A stretch of 38,033 nucleotides of DNA from an uncultured Alistipes sp. (GTDB lineage Bacteria; Bacteroidota; Bacteroidia; Bacteroidales; UBA932): assembly GCA_900544175.1 (NCBI GenBank), contig UQUN01000026.1, positions 1 to 38,033 on the forward strand, given 5' to 3'. Positions 15,228-23,721 of this stretch are shown here, in pieces. How positions within the stretch are numbered: position 1 is the stretch's first letter; each line of letters starts with the position of its first letter. The position numbers and the translations under genes are program-made. The notes under the pieces are model-generated. The model was not told the origin of the DNA and did no database searches. It saw only the letters and a program-made list of their open reading frames with translations.

Positions 15228-18200
15228 TTAATTTTCAGCTTTTTCTATAGCGGTATTCTTTTCGGTATTCATCTCCCTGCGGTGCATCAGGCTGTAGACG
15301 ATGGGGACGATGAATGCGTTCAGGAATGTGGACGTGAGCAGCCCGCCGAGAATTACCTTGGCCATAGGACTCTGTATTTCGTTGCCGGGCAGATCTCCGT
15401 TTACGGCTAATGGAATCATTGCCAGTGCTGAGGACAGGGCTGTCATCAGAATAGGGTTGAGACGGTCCAGGGACCCTTGCATTATGCATTCGTGTACGCT
15501 CAGGCGTCCTTCGTCGTGCAGATGGTTGTATCGGTTGATGAGCAGCATTCCGTTACGTGTCGCAATGCCGAAAAGAGAGATGAATCCTATGATGGCCGGG
15601 ATACTGAGTTCGCCTGATGTGACAATAAGTGCGAACACTCCTCCAATAAGTGCAAGAGGCAGATTGAGCAGTACTATGCCGCTTTGTCTGGCGTTTTTGA
15701 ATTCCATGTACAGCAGCAGGAATATGACAACGATGCTCATCATGGATGTCAGCAGGAGAGTGCGGCTTGCAGCCTGTTCGCTCTCGAACTGTCCGCCGTA
15801 CTCGATGTGGTATCCTTCCGGCAGTTCGATCTCGGCATCCACTATTGCCTGGATGTCGTTCACGACTCCGCGAAGATCCCGCCCGCTGGTATTTGCCGAG
15901 ATTACCACCTTGCGCTTCACATTCTCCCGGTTGATGGTGTTCGGCCCTGTCGTAGATTCGATATCAGCGACATAGGAGAGGGGAACCTTGTTTCCCGCAG
16001 CATCGTCTATCATAAGGTTGCGGATACTCTCCATGTCCCCTCTGTTGTCCTCCGATGCCCGCACTACGAGATTGAATGTCTTGCCCTCCTCGTAGACCTG
16101 CGAAACGGTCTCGCCGGCCATGCTCACTGTTACGAATTCGGCGAATGCTGGCAGGGATATGCCGTAACGGGCAAGCATGTCGCGTTTCGGGGTGATCTTG
16201 AGTTCGGGACGCTCGATCTGTTGTTCTACATTGAGATCGGCGATACCTTCCACTCCGCTGATTGCGCTCTTGATACGGTTGCCGATAGCGAACATCTCGT
16301 TGAGGTTGTCGCCGAAGAGCTTTATCGCTATGCTGGCCTGTGTACCGCTCAGCATGGCATCTATACGGTGGCTTATAGGCTGGCCGATTTCTATGTTCGC
16401 TCCGGTTATTACAGACAGTTTTTCTCTTACTTCATCAAGCAGTTCGGCATGTGTGCGGTCTTTCAGCACGAACGGAGCCTCGATTTCTGAAACGTTCACT
16501 CCGAGAGCATGCTCGTCCAGTTCAGCACGTCCGGTCTTGCGGGCTACGGTCTGTATTTCCGGAATAGTAAGGAGGATCTCCTCTGCCTGTCTGCCGATCT
16601 TGTCGGATTCTTCAAGCGAGATGCCTGGCAGAGAGCTGACATTGATGGTGAACGAGCCTTCGTTGAATGGCGGAAGGAAACTGTGTCCAAGAGTGAAGAA
16701 CAGTCCTATTGCCACACAGAAAAGGGCAAGTGTGGATCCGCCGACTATTGCTTTGTGGCCCAATGCCCATTCAAGTCCGTTGCGGTAATGTTTCTTGAGC
16801 CATGCGGCCACAAATGCCTCCTTAGGCACCTTGGTACTGTGTTTTCTGCCTCCAAGAAGGTAGCTGCACAGTACAGGGGTAAGCGTGAGGGCCACAACAG
16901 TGGATGCGAACAGGGCTACAATGAATGATATTCCGAGGGGAATCAGCATACGGCCTTCCATTCCGCTGAGGAAGAAAAGGGGGATGAAGCTCACTACAAT
17001 GATGAGTGTCGAGTTCAGGATGGGCATACGTACCTCCCTTGACGCGTTGAATACCACGTCCACTACAGGCAGGCGTCTGTCGGGCGGCAGTGCACGGTTC
17101 TCCCTTATGTGCTTCCAGACATTCTCCACATCCACTATCGCATCGTCAACGAGAGAGCCTATGGCAATGGCCATGCCTCCAAGACTCATAGTGTTGAGAC
17201 TTAGCCCCAATGCATCGAGAACCAGAATGGTTATCAGCAGTGACAGCGGAAGGGTGATCAGGGATATGATGGTCGTCCTGAAATTGGCAAGGAAAACAAA
17301 GAGGACTATTACGACGAAGATGGCTCCTTCGTAGAGAGATTTCTTGACGTTGTTGATGGAGTTGTCTATGAAAGTCGCCTGGCGGAAAATGTCTGTGGAT
17401 ACATGGACGTCCACAGGAAGGTTCTTCTGCAGGTCTGCGACTGCGTCTTCAAGTCGTTCGGTCAATTCAATGGTGCCGGTGTTCGGTTGTTTTGTCACGG
17501 TCAGGAGCACGGCCGGCTTTCCGCGCTCAGATGCCAGACCGAGTTTGGGCTGCTGTGCACCTATGCGTACATCTGCTACATCAGATAGGGTGATGGCCAT
17601 GCCGTTTTCGGTTGTTTTTACTACAGCAGCGGCCATTTCCTTGATGTCCTGGGTGGAAACAGTTCCGCGTACGATATATTCATTCCCGTATTCGTAGATG
17701 ACACCCCCGTTGGTATTCTGGTTCATGCCGCGTGTGACGGCCATCACCTCGCCGAGGGTGACTCCGTAGTGTTTCATTTTTTCGGGATGTATGAGTACTT
17801 GGTATTCCTTGATGTCGCCTCCCAGCACGGCCACCTGGGCGACTCCTCCGGTAGAGAGTAGGCGCGGTCTGATGGTCCAGTCTGCCAGAGTCCTGAGATC
17901 CAGCATTGAAGTGCTGTCTGAAGTCAGTCCGATGATAAGCAGTTCTCCTAAAATAGATGACTGTGGTCCTAAAGTCGGATTGCCTGCATTGTCGGGAAGG
18001 TCCTCGGCTGCGGCAGCAAGTTTTTCAGATACGATCTGTCTGGCTAAATAAATATCCGTGCCCCAGTCGAATTCAACCCATACGACAGAGAATCCTGTGG
18101 TTGATGACGATCTTACCCTGCGTACTCCTGTGGCTCCGTTGACAGCTGTCTCGATAGGAAATGTGACGAGTTGCTCTACCTCCTCTGCGGCCATTCCGTT

Positions 18201-18359
18201 GGCTTCCGTCATGACTACGACCGTAGGTGCGTTCAGGTCAGGGAATACGTCTATCTCAGCGTTGAATGTCTTGTACAGTCCTGCAACGAGCAGCAGGACA
18301 GCGGCGACAATTATAAGCAGCCTGTTCTGTAGGGAGAAATGTATGATCTTGTTGAGCAT
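15228..18359 (-). CDS. Heavy-metal efflux RND transporter (CusA/CzcA family)
   Basis: A 1043-residue inner-membrane proton/metal antiporter of the HME-RND family, full length. The N-terminal NKIIHFSLQNRLLIIVAAV helix is typical, followed by the DVFPDLNAPTVVV porter start and EVEQLVTFPIE. The proton-relay helix reads GGMAIAIGSLVDDAIVDVEN, and the second half-repeat contains ELSIPAIIGFISLFGIATRN and NRYNHL. CusA of E. coli uses a methionine triad in the porter domain. Here the matching region reads SHRIDAMLSGTQ and LPGISLEESD, so at least the LPGM-type methionine is Ile, and copper/silver specificity should not be assumed. It lies between the adaptor gene (15 bases upstream) and the outer-membrane factor (8 bases downstream), completing a tripartite pump. 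Confidence 0.93.
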   Translation of the reverse strand: MLNKIIHFSLQNRLLIIVAAVLLLVAGLYKTFNAEIDVFPDLNAPTVVVMTEANGMAAEEVEQLVTFPIETAVNGATGVRRVRSSSTTGFSVVWVEFDWGTDIYLARQIVSEKLAAAAEDLPDNAGNPTLGPQSSILGELLIIGLTSDSTSMLDLRTLADWTIRPRLLSTGGVAQVAVLGGDIKEYQVLIHPEKMKHYGVTLGEVMAVTRGMNQNTNGGVIYEYGNEYIVRGTVSTQDIKEMAAAVVKTTENGMAITLSDVADVRIGAQQPKLGLASERGKPAVLLTVTKQPNTGTIELTERLEDAVADLQKNLPVDVHVSTDIFRQATFIDNSINNVKKSLYEGAIFVVIVLFVFLANFRTTIISLITLPLSLLITILVLDALGLSLNTMSLGGMAIAIGSLVDDAIVDVENVWKHIRENRALPPDRRLPVVDVVFNASREVRMPILNSTLIIVVSFIPLFFLSGMEGRMLIPLGISFIVALFASTVVALTLTPVLCSYLLGGRKHSTKVPKEAFVAAWLKKHYRNGLEWALGHKAIVGGSTLALFCVAIGLFFTLGHSFLPPFNEGSFTINVSSLPGISLEESDKIGRQAEEILLTIPEIQTVARKTGRAELDEHALGVNVSEIEAPFVLKDRTHAELLDEVREKLSVITGANIEIGQPISHRIDAMLSGTQASIAIKLFGDNLNEMFAIGNRIKSAISGVEGIADLNVEQQIERPELKITPKRDMLARYGISLPAFAEFVTVSMAGETVSQVYEEGKTFNLVVRASEDNRGDMESIRNLMIDDAAGNKVPLSYVADIESTTGPNTINRENVKRKVVISANTSGRDLRGVVNDIQAIVDAEIELPEGYHIEYGGQFESEQAASRTLLLTSMMSIVVIFLLLYMEFKNARQSGIVLLNLPLALIGGVFALIVTSGELSIPAIIGFISLFGIATRNGMLLINRYNHLHDEGRLSVHECIMQGSLDRLNPILMTALSSALAMIPLAVNGDLPGNEIQSPMAKVILGGLLTSTFLNAFIVPIVYSLMHRREMNTEKNTAIEKAEN

Positions 18360-18374
18360 GATGATCCGTGTTTG

Positions 18375-19571
18375 TTAATGGTTGTGAGTGTGGGCCGGTA
18401 TGGCGTTGCTTGCCGATGCCAGTCTTACGTGGATGGCACCTTCGGTTACAACTCTTTCTCCGCCCTTGAGTCCGGAAAGTATCTCATAACGTCTGCCGTC
18501 GGATGCCCCGAGGGTGACTTCCTGCTTTATGTAGCATGTGGGGTCGACCTGAAGGTATACGAAGAAGTGTCCCTGCTCTTCGGTGACTGCCTCGATGGGA
18601 AGGCTGATTACGTTTTCGCGTTCATCGGACAGCAGCCACACATCGGCGTATGATCCTGGTATTATGCCGTCATTGCCTGTAAAGGAGAATGTGACAGGTA
18701 TGTAGGAATTGGAGCCGTCTGTGGACTTGCCGTATGCGAGCAGTTTTCCGTTAAGGCTGGATGTGCTGTAGACAGTATCACCATATGACATCCGGAAGTT
18801 GGCGGCACTCACATCAGCCAGTCTGTGAAGGTATCTCTCTGAAACGTCTGCTTTAAGGAACATTTTTTTACCAGTTACCACACCTGCCAGTGGTGTTCCT
18901 ACGGACACATAGTCACCTTCTTTGACAAGGGTGTTTCTTACGTAGCCTGACACGGGGGATTTTATGGCAGTCCCTTCGGCTCCCTTGTCAGATGCAAGAG
19001 CCTCGTATGACAGACGTGCAGTCTCGTAACGGCTTCTGGCTGCTTCGTATTCCTGTTGTGACACTATTTTGTCGGCAACCAGACTTGACGCTCTTTCATA
19101 TTCTTTCTGTGCAGTCTCATAGGCGATTCTGGCCCTTTGTACGGGGTCTCCGTCCTGAAGGTGCTTGGATGAGATGCTGAACATCACTTCCCCTTTCTTG
19201 ACGCGGCTGCCTTCGACAATGGGGGATGTGAACGACACTATGCCGGGAACGCTTGCTACGATAGAGGTTTCGTCCTCAGGTGCGGCCATGATACGTCCGC
19301 TGACTTTCAGGACTTCCCTGAATCTGTCCGGGACAATTGTCTCGGCTTTCACTCCGGAAGCGGCGGCTTTCTCCGCACTGAGGACAATCTCATCTGGATT
19401 GCCTTCCGGTTCTTCGGCACTGTGGTCGTGTCCGTCGTGGTCGTGCTCATGTGTTACGGTACTTTGTTCCTGTTTCGCTTCATTGCTATGGGAATTCCTG
19501 CAGGATGTGAGCCAGCTGCATGCAGCAATGCAGAGAACTCCGGTGAAAAAGATTTTTATTGCCTGTTTCAT
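18375..19571 (-). CDS. Periplasmic adaptor of the heavy-metal efflux pump (CusB/CzcB type)
   Basis: A 398-residue membrane-fusion protein with a lipoprotein signal (LTS-C24). A histidine-rich segment (HEHDHDGHDHSAEE, about 42-55) follows, probably a metal-binding tail. Next come barrel-sandwich strands (ASVPGIVSFTSPIVEGSRVKKGEV), an alpha-hairpin (RARIAYETAQKEYERASSL, then QQEYEAARSRYETAR), the second half of the lipoyl-like domain (AIKSPVSGYVRNTLVKEGDY), and a beta-barrel ending with ILSGLKGGERVVTEGA. It links the RND pump to the outer-membrane channel and may hand metal to the pump. It is the first gene of the operon, transcribed from the divergent promoter region at 19.6 kb. Confidence 0.9.
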   Translation of the reverse strand: MKQAIKIFFTGVLCIAACSWLTSCRNSHSNEAKQEQSTVTHEHDHDGHDHSAEEPEGNPDEIVLSAEKAAASGVKAETIVPDRFREVLKVSGRIMAAPEDETSIVASVPGIVSFTSPIVEGSRVKKGEVMFSISSKHLQDGDPVQRARIAYETAQKEYERASSLVADKIVSQQEYEAARSRYETARLSYEALASDKGAEGTAIKSPVSGYVRNTLVKEGDYVSVGTPLAGVVTGKKMFLKADVSERYLHRLADVSAANFRMSYGDTVYSTSSLNGKLLAYGKSTDGSNSYIPVTFSFTGNDGIIPGSYADVWLLSDERENVISLPIEAVTEEQGHFFVYLQVDPTCYIKQEVTLGASDGRRYEILSGLKGGERVVTEGAIHVRLASASNAIPAHTHNH

Positions 19572-19615
19572 AATAAGATGTGTATCCGGTTATATAATAA
19601 GCATTTTCAAGTGTG

Positions 19616-19623
19616 CAAAAATA
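19616..19623 (-). promoter_or_regulatory. -7 box TATTTTTG for the metal-efflux operon
   Basis: On the minus strand the sequence reads TATTTTTG, a TAnnTTTG match, 44 bases before the adaptor start codon. It overlaps the plus-strand box at 19622-19629, so the two divergent promoters share their core. Confidence 0.45.
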
Positions 19624-19629
19624 TATTTG
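19622..19629 (+). promoter_or_regulatory. -7 box TATATTTG for the DUF4251 gene
   Basis: TATATTTG is a perfect consensus match. A start near 19636 would leave a leader of about 70 bases before the ATG at 19706. Confidence 0.5.
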
Positions 19630-19690
19630 CATATATGCAACCCGGTTGCAAACTCAGCGGTACGTATTTTGCTTTATCCGAAATAAAAAA

Positions 19691-19700
19691 AGGAGGAAAG
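19691..19700 (+). promoter_or_regulatory. Canonical Shine-Dalgarno site (AGGAGGAAAG)
   Basis: AGGAGG stands nine bases before ATG 19706. Such strong anti-16S complementarity is uncommon in Bacteroidota. It fixes this ATG as the start rather than the upstream in-frame ATG at 19613. Confidence 0.75.
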
Positions 19701-19705
19701 ATATT

Positions 19706-20224
19706 ATGAAAAATTTGGTGCTTACAATGATTCTTGCAGCTCTTCTTATGGCTCCTGTGTACGGCCAGGACGGCAACGGTAAGGGCGAAGCCACAGCCGT
19801 TGAAAATTCCAGGGAACTGCTTGAGAAGATGGACTTTGTGATAGAAGCCGACAGGGTGGTCATGCCTGACGGGGAAAATGTAATGGTTTCATCCATAACA
19901 AATTTCATATCTGTGCAGGATGACAATGCAGTAATACAGATATCACCGTTGCGTGGAAGTTCCGGTCCAAACGGTGTCGGAGGTCTTACCGTAGAGGGGA
20001 CGACAAGCAAGATCCGCATTTCCTTGGACAAGAGGAACAATGTTACAATGACGATGATGGTGTCAGGTATCAGTGTCTCGGCATTTGTGACAATAACTGT
20101 CCCTGAGGACGGGAACAGGGCTGTCGTCAGGATCGATCCAAGCTACAATATGGAGGACATTACGATGATGGGGACCCTTGTTCCGTCCGGGATGTCGGAT
20201 GTCATTCAGGGACAGACATATTGA
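19706..20224 (+). CDS. Secreted DUF4251 protein
   Basis: A 172-residue protein with a cleavable signal peptide (MKNLVLTMILAALLMAPVYG, cut near GQD). The mature part has the DUF4251 pattern seen in Bacteroidota: ENSRELLEKMDFVIEADRV, a V/I-SS strand, DNAVIQISPLRGSSGPNGVG, VEGTTSKIRISLDKRNNVTM, and a final beta-rich stretch ending in PSGMSDVIQGQTY. These small periplasmic or outer-membrane-associated proteins have no assigned function. It is divergent from the metal-efflux operon and shares its control region, so metal or envelope stress regulation is possible but unproven. An upstream in-frame ATG at 19613 would destroy the signal peptide and was rejected. Confidence 0.85.
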   Translation: MKNLVLTMILAALLMAPVYGQDGNGKGEATAVENSRELLEKMDFVIEADRVVMPDGENVMVSSITNFISVQDDNAVIQISPLRGSSGPNGVGGLTVEGTTSKIRISLDKRNNVTMTMMVSGISVSAFVTITVPEDGNRAVVRIDPSYNMEDITMMGTLVPSGMSDVIQGQTY

Positions 20225-20250
20225 TAATATGAGACTGTAAAGCTGGCAAA

Positions 20251-20258
20251 TAAATTTG
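20251..20258 (+). promoter_or_regulatory. -7 box TAAATTTG before the AsmA-like gene
   Basis: TAAATTTG matches TAnnTTTG, with an inferred start about 50 bases before ATG 20313. It overlaps the alternative TTG codon at 20256, supporting the ATG. Confidence 0.4.
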
Positions 20259-20312
20259 TGGCTGATCCGGAAAATTCATAACTTGCAGAGTTGTTTTAAT
20301 CGTCTTGGTTTT

Positions 20313-23300
20313 ATGAGGTCCGGATTGAGGAAATCTTTAAAGGTCGGTCTGATAACATTAGGCTCGATTGTCGGGCTGCTGTTTGTCGCCATTGCCGTAT
20401 TGCTGTGGTTTGTTTTTACACCATCCAGATTGACTCCGGTCGTTCGCGAAGCGGCCGACAGTTATTTGAATGCTGAAGTGAATATCGGAAAGGTGGATCT
20501 GGTTTTTTTCTCCACATTCCCGAGGTTTACTCTCAAAATAGACGATGGCGAGCTTGTGGCAGGGACTCAGGATGCCCGGGATACGCTCCTGAGTTTCTCC
20601 CGGTGCCGTATCACGGTCAACCCTGTAGCCTATCTGAAAGACAATAGGGTAGTTGTCCATAGAATGTTTTTGGACAGTGTCCGGGTGCATCTTGCAAGGG
20701 ATGTGGACGGAAATGCCAATTGGAATATATTTCCGCAGTCTTCTGACACGGCGGCCGTGAAGGAAGAGAGTGCCGGAGGGTTCGGTCCTGACGCGATCCT
20801 GCTTCGCTCCTTCAGGATCAGAGGGGCGGATGTGGTTTTCGATGACCGTTCGACTGAACTCTACGCTAAATTGAAGGATGTCGATACCCGTTTTCGTTTT
20901 GGAGCCGGGGAACGTGGAGCAGCCGCCGGTCTGGATTTTTCCTGCGGAGACCTGCTTTTCCGGCAGCAGGGTGACCTGCTTGTCCATAATACTGCAGTGA
21001 GCGTCCGTACAGCTGTGGGGCTGAATCGTGACAGCATGAAGGTGGTGTTGAAGGATGCGGAGTTGGGAATAAACGATATCATTCTGTCATTGAACGGTAC
21101 GCTTAGACAGGACACAATCGGCCGCGTAATGGATGTGGACCTCAATTATTCAGCTGTTGCTCCATCTGTTGAGAAGGCCCTCGCTCTTATACCCGAATCG
21201 GTTGTAAGGCATCAGGATGTGACTGCTGACGGAACGGTGGTTCTGGAAGGGACTGTAAGCGGAGGTTACGGGAAAGACGTGCTTCCTGCTGTGACCATGT
21301 GTCTTAAGATTGACAGTGCTTCGGCTCATTATAAGGGGTTGCCTTACGGCATTGATCATCTGGCCGCTGATTTTGACGCGTACATAGACTTGATGAGAGA
21401 AAAGGAATCATATTTGGATCTTAAGATATTCGAGTTGCAGGGCAATGATATCGACGTGCTGGCTGACGCTAAGGTTACGGATTTGTTTGAGGATCCCCTG
21501 ATCGTGCTTGACACCAAAGCCAGGATAGACCTTGCAAGTGTGGCAGAGACATTTCCGTTGCAGGATGGTATAGAGCTGTCCGGCGAGGTTGACGCCGATC
21601 TTAGAGTAAGGACGAGGCTGTCCACTATAAGAAACCAGGATTTCGGACGCATAATGGCTGCCGGCAGGATATATATGGACAGTCTCAGTGTCATGGATAC
21701 GGCAAGCGGACTGGATGCGGAAGGTGATGTTGATCTCAAATTCTTTGGGGCCAGGGCTTTAGGTGTAAAAGGGGAGATAACAGGACTAAAGTTCAACAGC
21801 AGTAAGGCAAGTGCTGTGGCTGACAGCCTCATGCTCAACGTGATATCGACCAGACCTGCGGATACTTCAAGGATGTTCCAGGTAAAGGCGGATTTTGAGA
21901 TGAGCAGGCTCGGTGCTTCTGCGGGTGATTCGATAAAGGTGTTCTGCGGACGTGGAAATGCGTCAGCATCAATCAGGCCGAGACCAGATTACGCCGGTCT
22001 GCCGAGGATTGGTGTGGTGGTCGATACGGATACCCTGTTTTTCAAGAACGGAAGCATGGGAGGAGGACTTGGCAAAGGTATTGTCCGCGTCACTGCCGAC
22101 AAGATCAGGGATTCCTTGTGGAGGCCGTCTGTGGAGTTGGAGTTCAACAGGCTTGGGGGCGGTATGGGAGACTCGCTTCATGTATTCTGCATGAGAGGCG
22201 GACTGTCTGCTTCCCTGAAACCCCAAGGTCCGGAGGAAAATCATCCGAGGCTGGACCTCAGAATTGAGACAGACTCTATATTCGCGGACTTAGGGGAGAT
22301 AAAGGGTGGCATGAAAAAGGGTGTGATAGAGCTGCATGCCGACAAGATCAGGGATTCCTTATGGGTGCCGTCCGGTAAAATCCGTTTCAACAGACTTATA
22401 GCAAGAACTCCGCAGTGCGCTCTTCCTATACGCTTCAACAGAACGGTGATAAGATTCGGCGACCGTGAAATCAATCTGAAGAAGGCGGCCATACGTATAG
22501 GCCGCTCCAATGTAGTGCTTTCAGGAACGGTCTATGACCTGTATGGAGCCTTGCATCATGGCCATATGCTTAGGGCCAATCTGGATGTGTCTTCCAAAAA
22601 CCTCAATCTGAACCAGCTCATGCGGGCGTTTTCTTCTCCCGATGCCGGAGAACAGGAGATAGAGGCCGATACCGTCTTTACCCAGATGCGGCTGTTCGAA
22701 GTGCCGGGCAATATCAGTTTCGACCTGACTACTGATATCGGCAGGATGCGTTTCGGCAAATATGTGTTCAGGAACATAAAGGGCAAGGCGGAACTCAGGG
22801 ACAGTCACGTCTATCTTGAGAACCTCAGTCTCAATGCTCTTGATGATGCTGTTCTCAACGCATCCCTTATTTATAAGGCAGCCTCGTCAAAGTTCGGATA
22901 TGCCGGATTCGATATAAACGTACATGACATTGACATAGCGTCTCTTGTGGATGCTACTCCGGCTATAGACTCGCTGGTGCCGATGCTGCAGTCATTCAAG
23001 GGAAAGGTGCAGATGGACGTGGCCGCGGAGGGTGTGCTGGACTCATTGCTGAATATAAAGATCCCTTCTTTGAGGGCGGCTGTCTATATTCGTGGTGACT
23101 CCCTGGTACTCATGGACGGACAGACCTTTGCTGAGATATCCAAGAAACTGATGTTCAAGAATAAGGAGGAGAATCTCATAGACAGTATATCAGTCAATAT
23201 CACGGTCGAGGACGGCAGTGTGAACATCTATCCTTTTCTTGTTGAGATTGACCGTTACCAGGCCGCTGTGGGCGGTGTGCAGAATATGGACATGAGTTTC

Positions 23301-23657
23301 GATTACCACATATCCATACTCAAGTCTCCGCTGCCGTTCAAGGCCGGCCTTAATATACGTGGAACATTGGATGACATGCGTTTCGGTATAGGCAGGGCAA
23401 AGTACAAGAATGCCGTGACACCGGTGGAGACCATGAGGATAGACTCGTTGAGGCTTAACTTGAGCGAAGAGATAACACGTCGTTTCAAGAGCGCCGGAGA
23501 ACGCCGCCGCTGGAGTGATAGGGCGGCAAGACGCGCTGGAATAGACTGGGAGTACAGACGTGACTCCTTGAGGCGCCATCACCGCATGGAGTTTGACGGC
23601 GATTCCATCCAGTGGGAAAGGGTCCGGTTGAAGACAATGTCTGAGGACAGTCTGTGA
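20313..23657 (+). CDS. Large AsmA-like envelope protein
   Basis: A 1114-residue protein with an N-terminal cytosolic tail (MRSGLRKSLK), one transmembrane helix (about 11-36), and the AsmA-type start of the periplasmic domain (YLNAEVNIGKVDLVFFSTFPRFTLKIDDG). Long beta-rich repeats run to the end (YADKLKD-like strands, LxGxV, DLRxxTxL). In this family (AsmA, TamB, YhdP) the repeats form a hydrophobic groove that carries phospholipids between the membranes. DKIRDSLW occurs at residues 596 and 677, part of an 81-residue tandem duplication. The C-terminus is basic and Arg-rich. The start was set at ATG 20313, as the upstream TTG lies in a promoter-like element. Lipid transport is inferred from the family. 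Confidence 0.85.
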   Translation: MRSGLRKSLKVGLITLGSIVGLLFVAIAVLLWFVFTPSRLTPVVREAADSYLNAEVNIGKVDLVFFSTFPRFTLKIDDGELVAGTQDARDTLLSFSRCRITVNPVAYLKDNRVVVHRMFLDSVRVHLARDVDGNANWNIFPQSSDTAAVKEESAGGFGPDAILLRSFRIRGADVVFDDRSTELYAKLKDVDTRFRFGAGERGAAAGLDFSCGDLLFRQQGDLLVHNTAVSVRTAVGLNRDSMKVVLKDAELGINDIILSLNGTLRQDTIGRVMDVDLNYSAVAPSVEKALALIPESVVRHQDVTADGTVVLEGTVSGGYGKDVLPAVTMCLKIDSASAHYKGLPYGIDHLAADFDAYIDLMREKESYLDLKIFELQGNDIDVLADAKVTDLFEDPLIVLDTKARIDLASVAETFPLQDGIELSGEVDADLRVRTRLSTIRNQDFGRIMAAGRIYMDSLSVMDTASGLDAEGDVDLKFFGARALGVKGEITGLKFNSSKASAVADSLMLNVISTRPADTSRMFQVKADFEMSRLGASAGDSIKVFCGRGNASASIRPRPDYAGLPRIGVVVDTDTLFFKNGSMGGGLGKGIVRVTADKIRDSLWRPSVELEFNRLGGGMGDSLHVFCMRGGLSASLKPQGPEENHPRLDLRIETDSIFADLGEIKGGMKKGVIELHADKIRDSLWVPSGKIRFNRLIARTPQCALPIRFNRTVIRFGDREINLKKAAIRIGRSNVVLSGTVYDLYGALHHGHMLRANLDVSSKNLNLNQLMRAFSSPDAGEQEIEADTVFTQMRLFEVPGNISFDLTTDIGRMRFGKYVFRNIKGKAELRDSHVYLENLSLNALDDAVLNASLIYKAASSKFGYAGFDINVHDIDIASLVDATPAIDSLVPMLQSFKGKVQMDVAAEGVLDSLLNIKIPSLRAAVYIRGDSLVLMDGQTFAEISKKLMFKNKEENLIDSISVNITVEDGSVNIYPFLVEIDRYQAAVGGVQNMDMSFDYHISILKSPLPFKAGLNIRGTLDDMRFGIGRAKYKNAVTPVETMRIDSLRLNLSEEITRRFKSAGERRRWSDRAARRAGIDWEYRRDSLRRHHRMEFDGDSIQWERVRLKTMSEDSL

Positions 23658-23685
23658 CGGCTGTATGACATTGCAGGGAAATTAT

Positions 23686-23693
23686 TAAATTTG
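23686..23693 (+). promoter_or_regulatory. -7 box TAAATTTG before rmlA
   Basis: TAAATTTG matches TAnnTTTG and lies 28 bases before the rmlA ATG. No -33 element at normal spacing is clear. Confidence 0.4.
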
Positions 23694-23721
23694 CTGCCTG
23701 AATACCTAAATATATGATACG

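Larger units (their letters stand above)
19614..19651. promoter_or_regulatory. Array of TTGCA/TGCAA half-sites, candidate operator
   Basis: TGCAAA (19614-19619) faces TTTGCA (19626-19631). TTGCATATATGCAA at 19627-19640 is a perfect 14-bp palindrome, and a further TTGCAA lies at 19646-19651. The sites cover both divergent -7 boxes, so a dimeric repressor or activator bound here could control the efflux operon and the DUF4251 gene together. No regulator gene lies nearby. Confidence 0.5.

Noticed and set aside
15684..16490. Plus-strand frame opposite the RND pump gene
   Set aside because: A shadow frame of a strongly conserved transporter gene.
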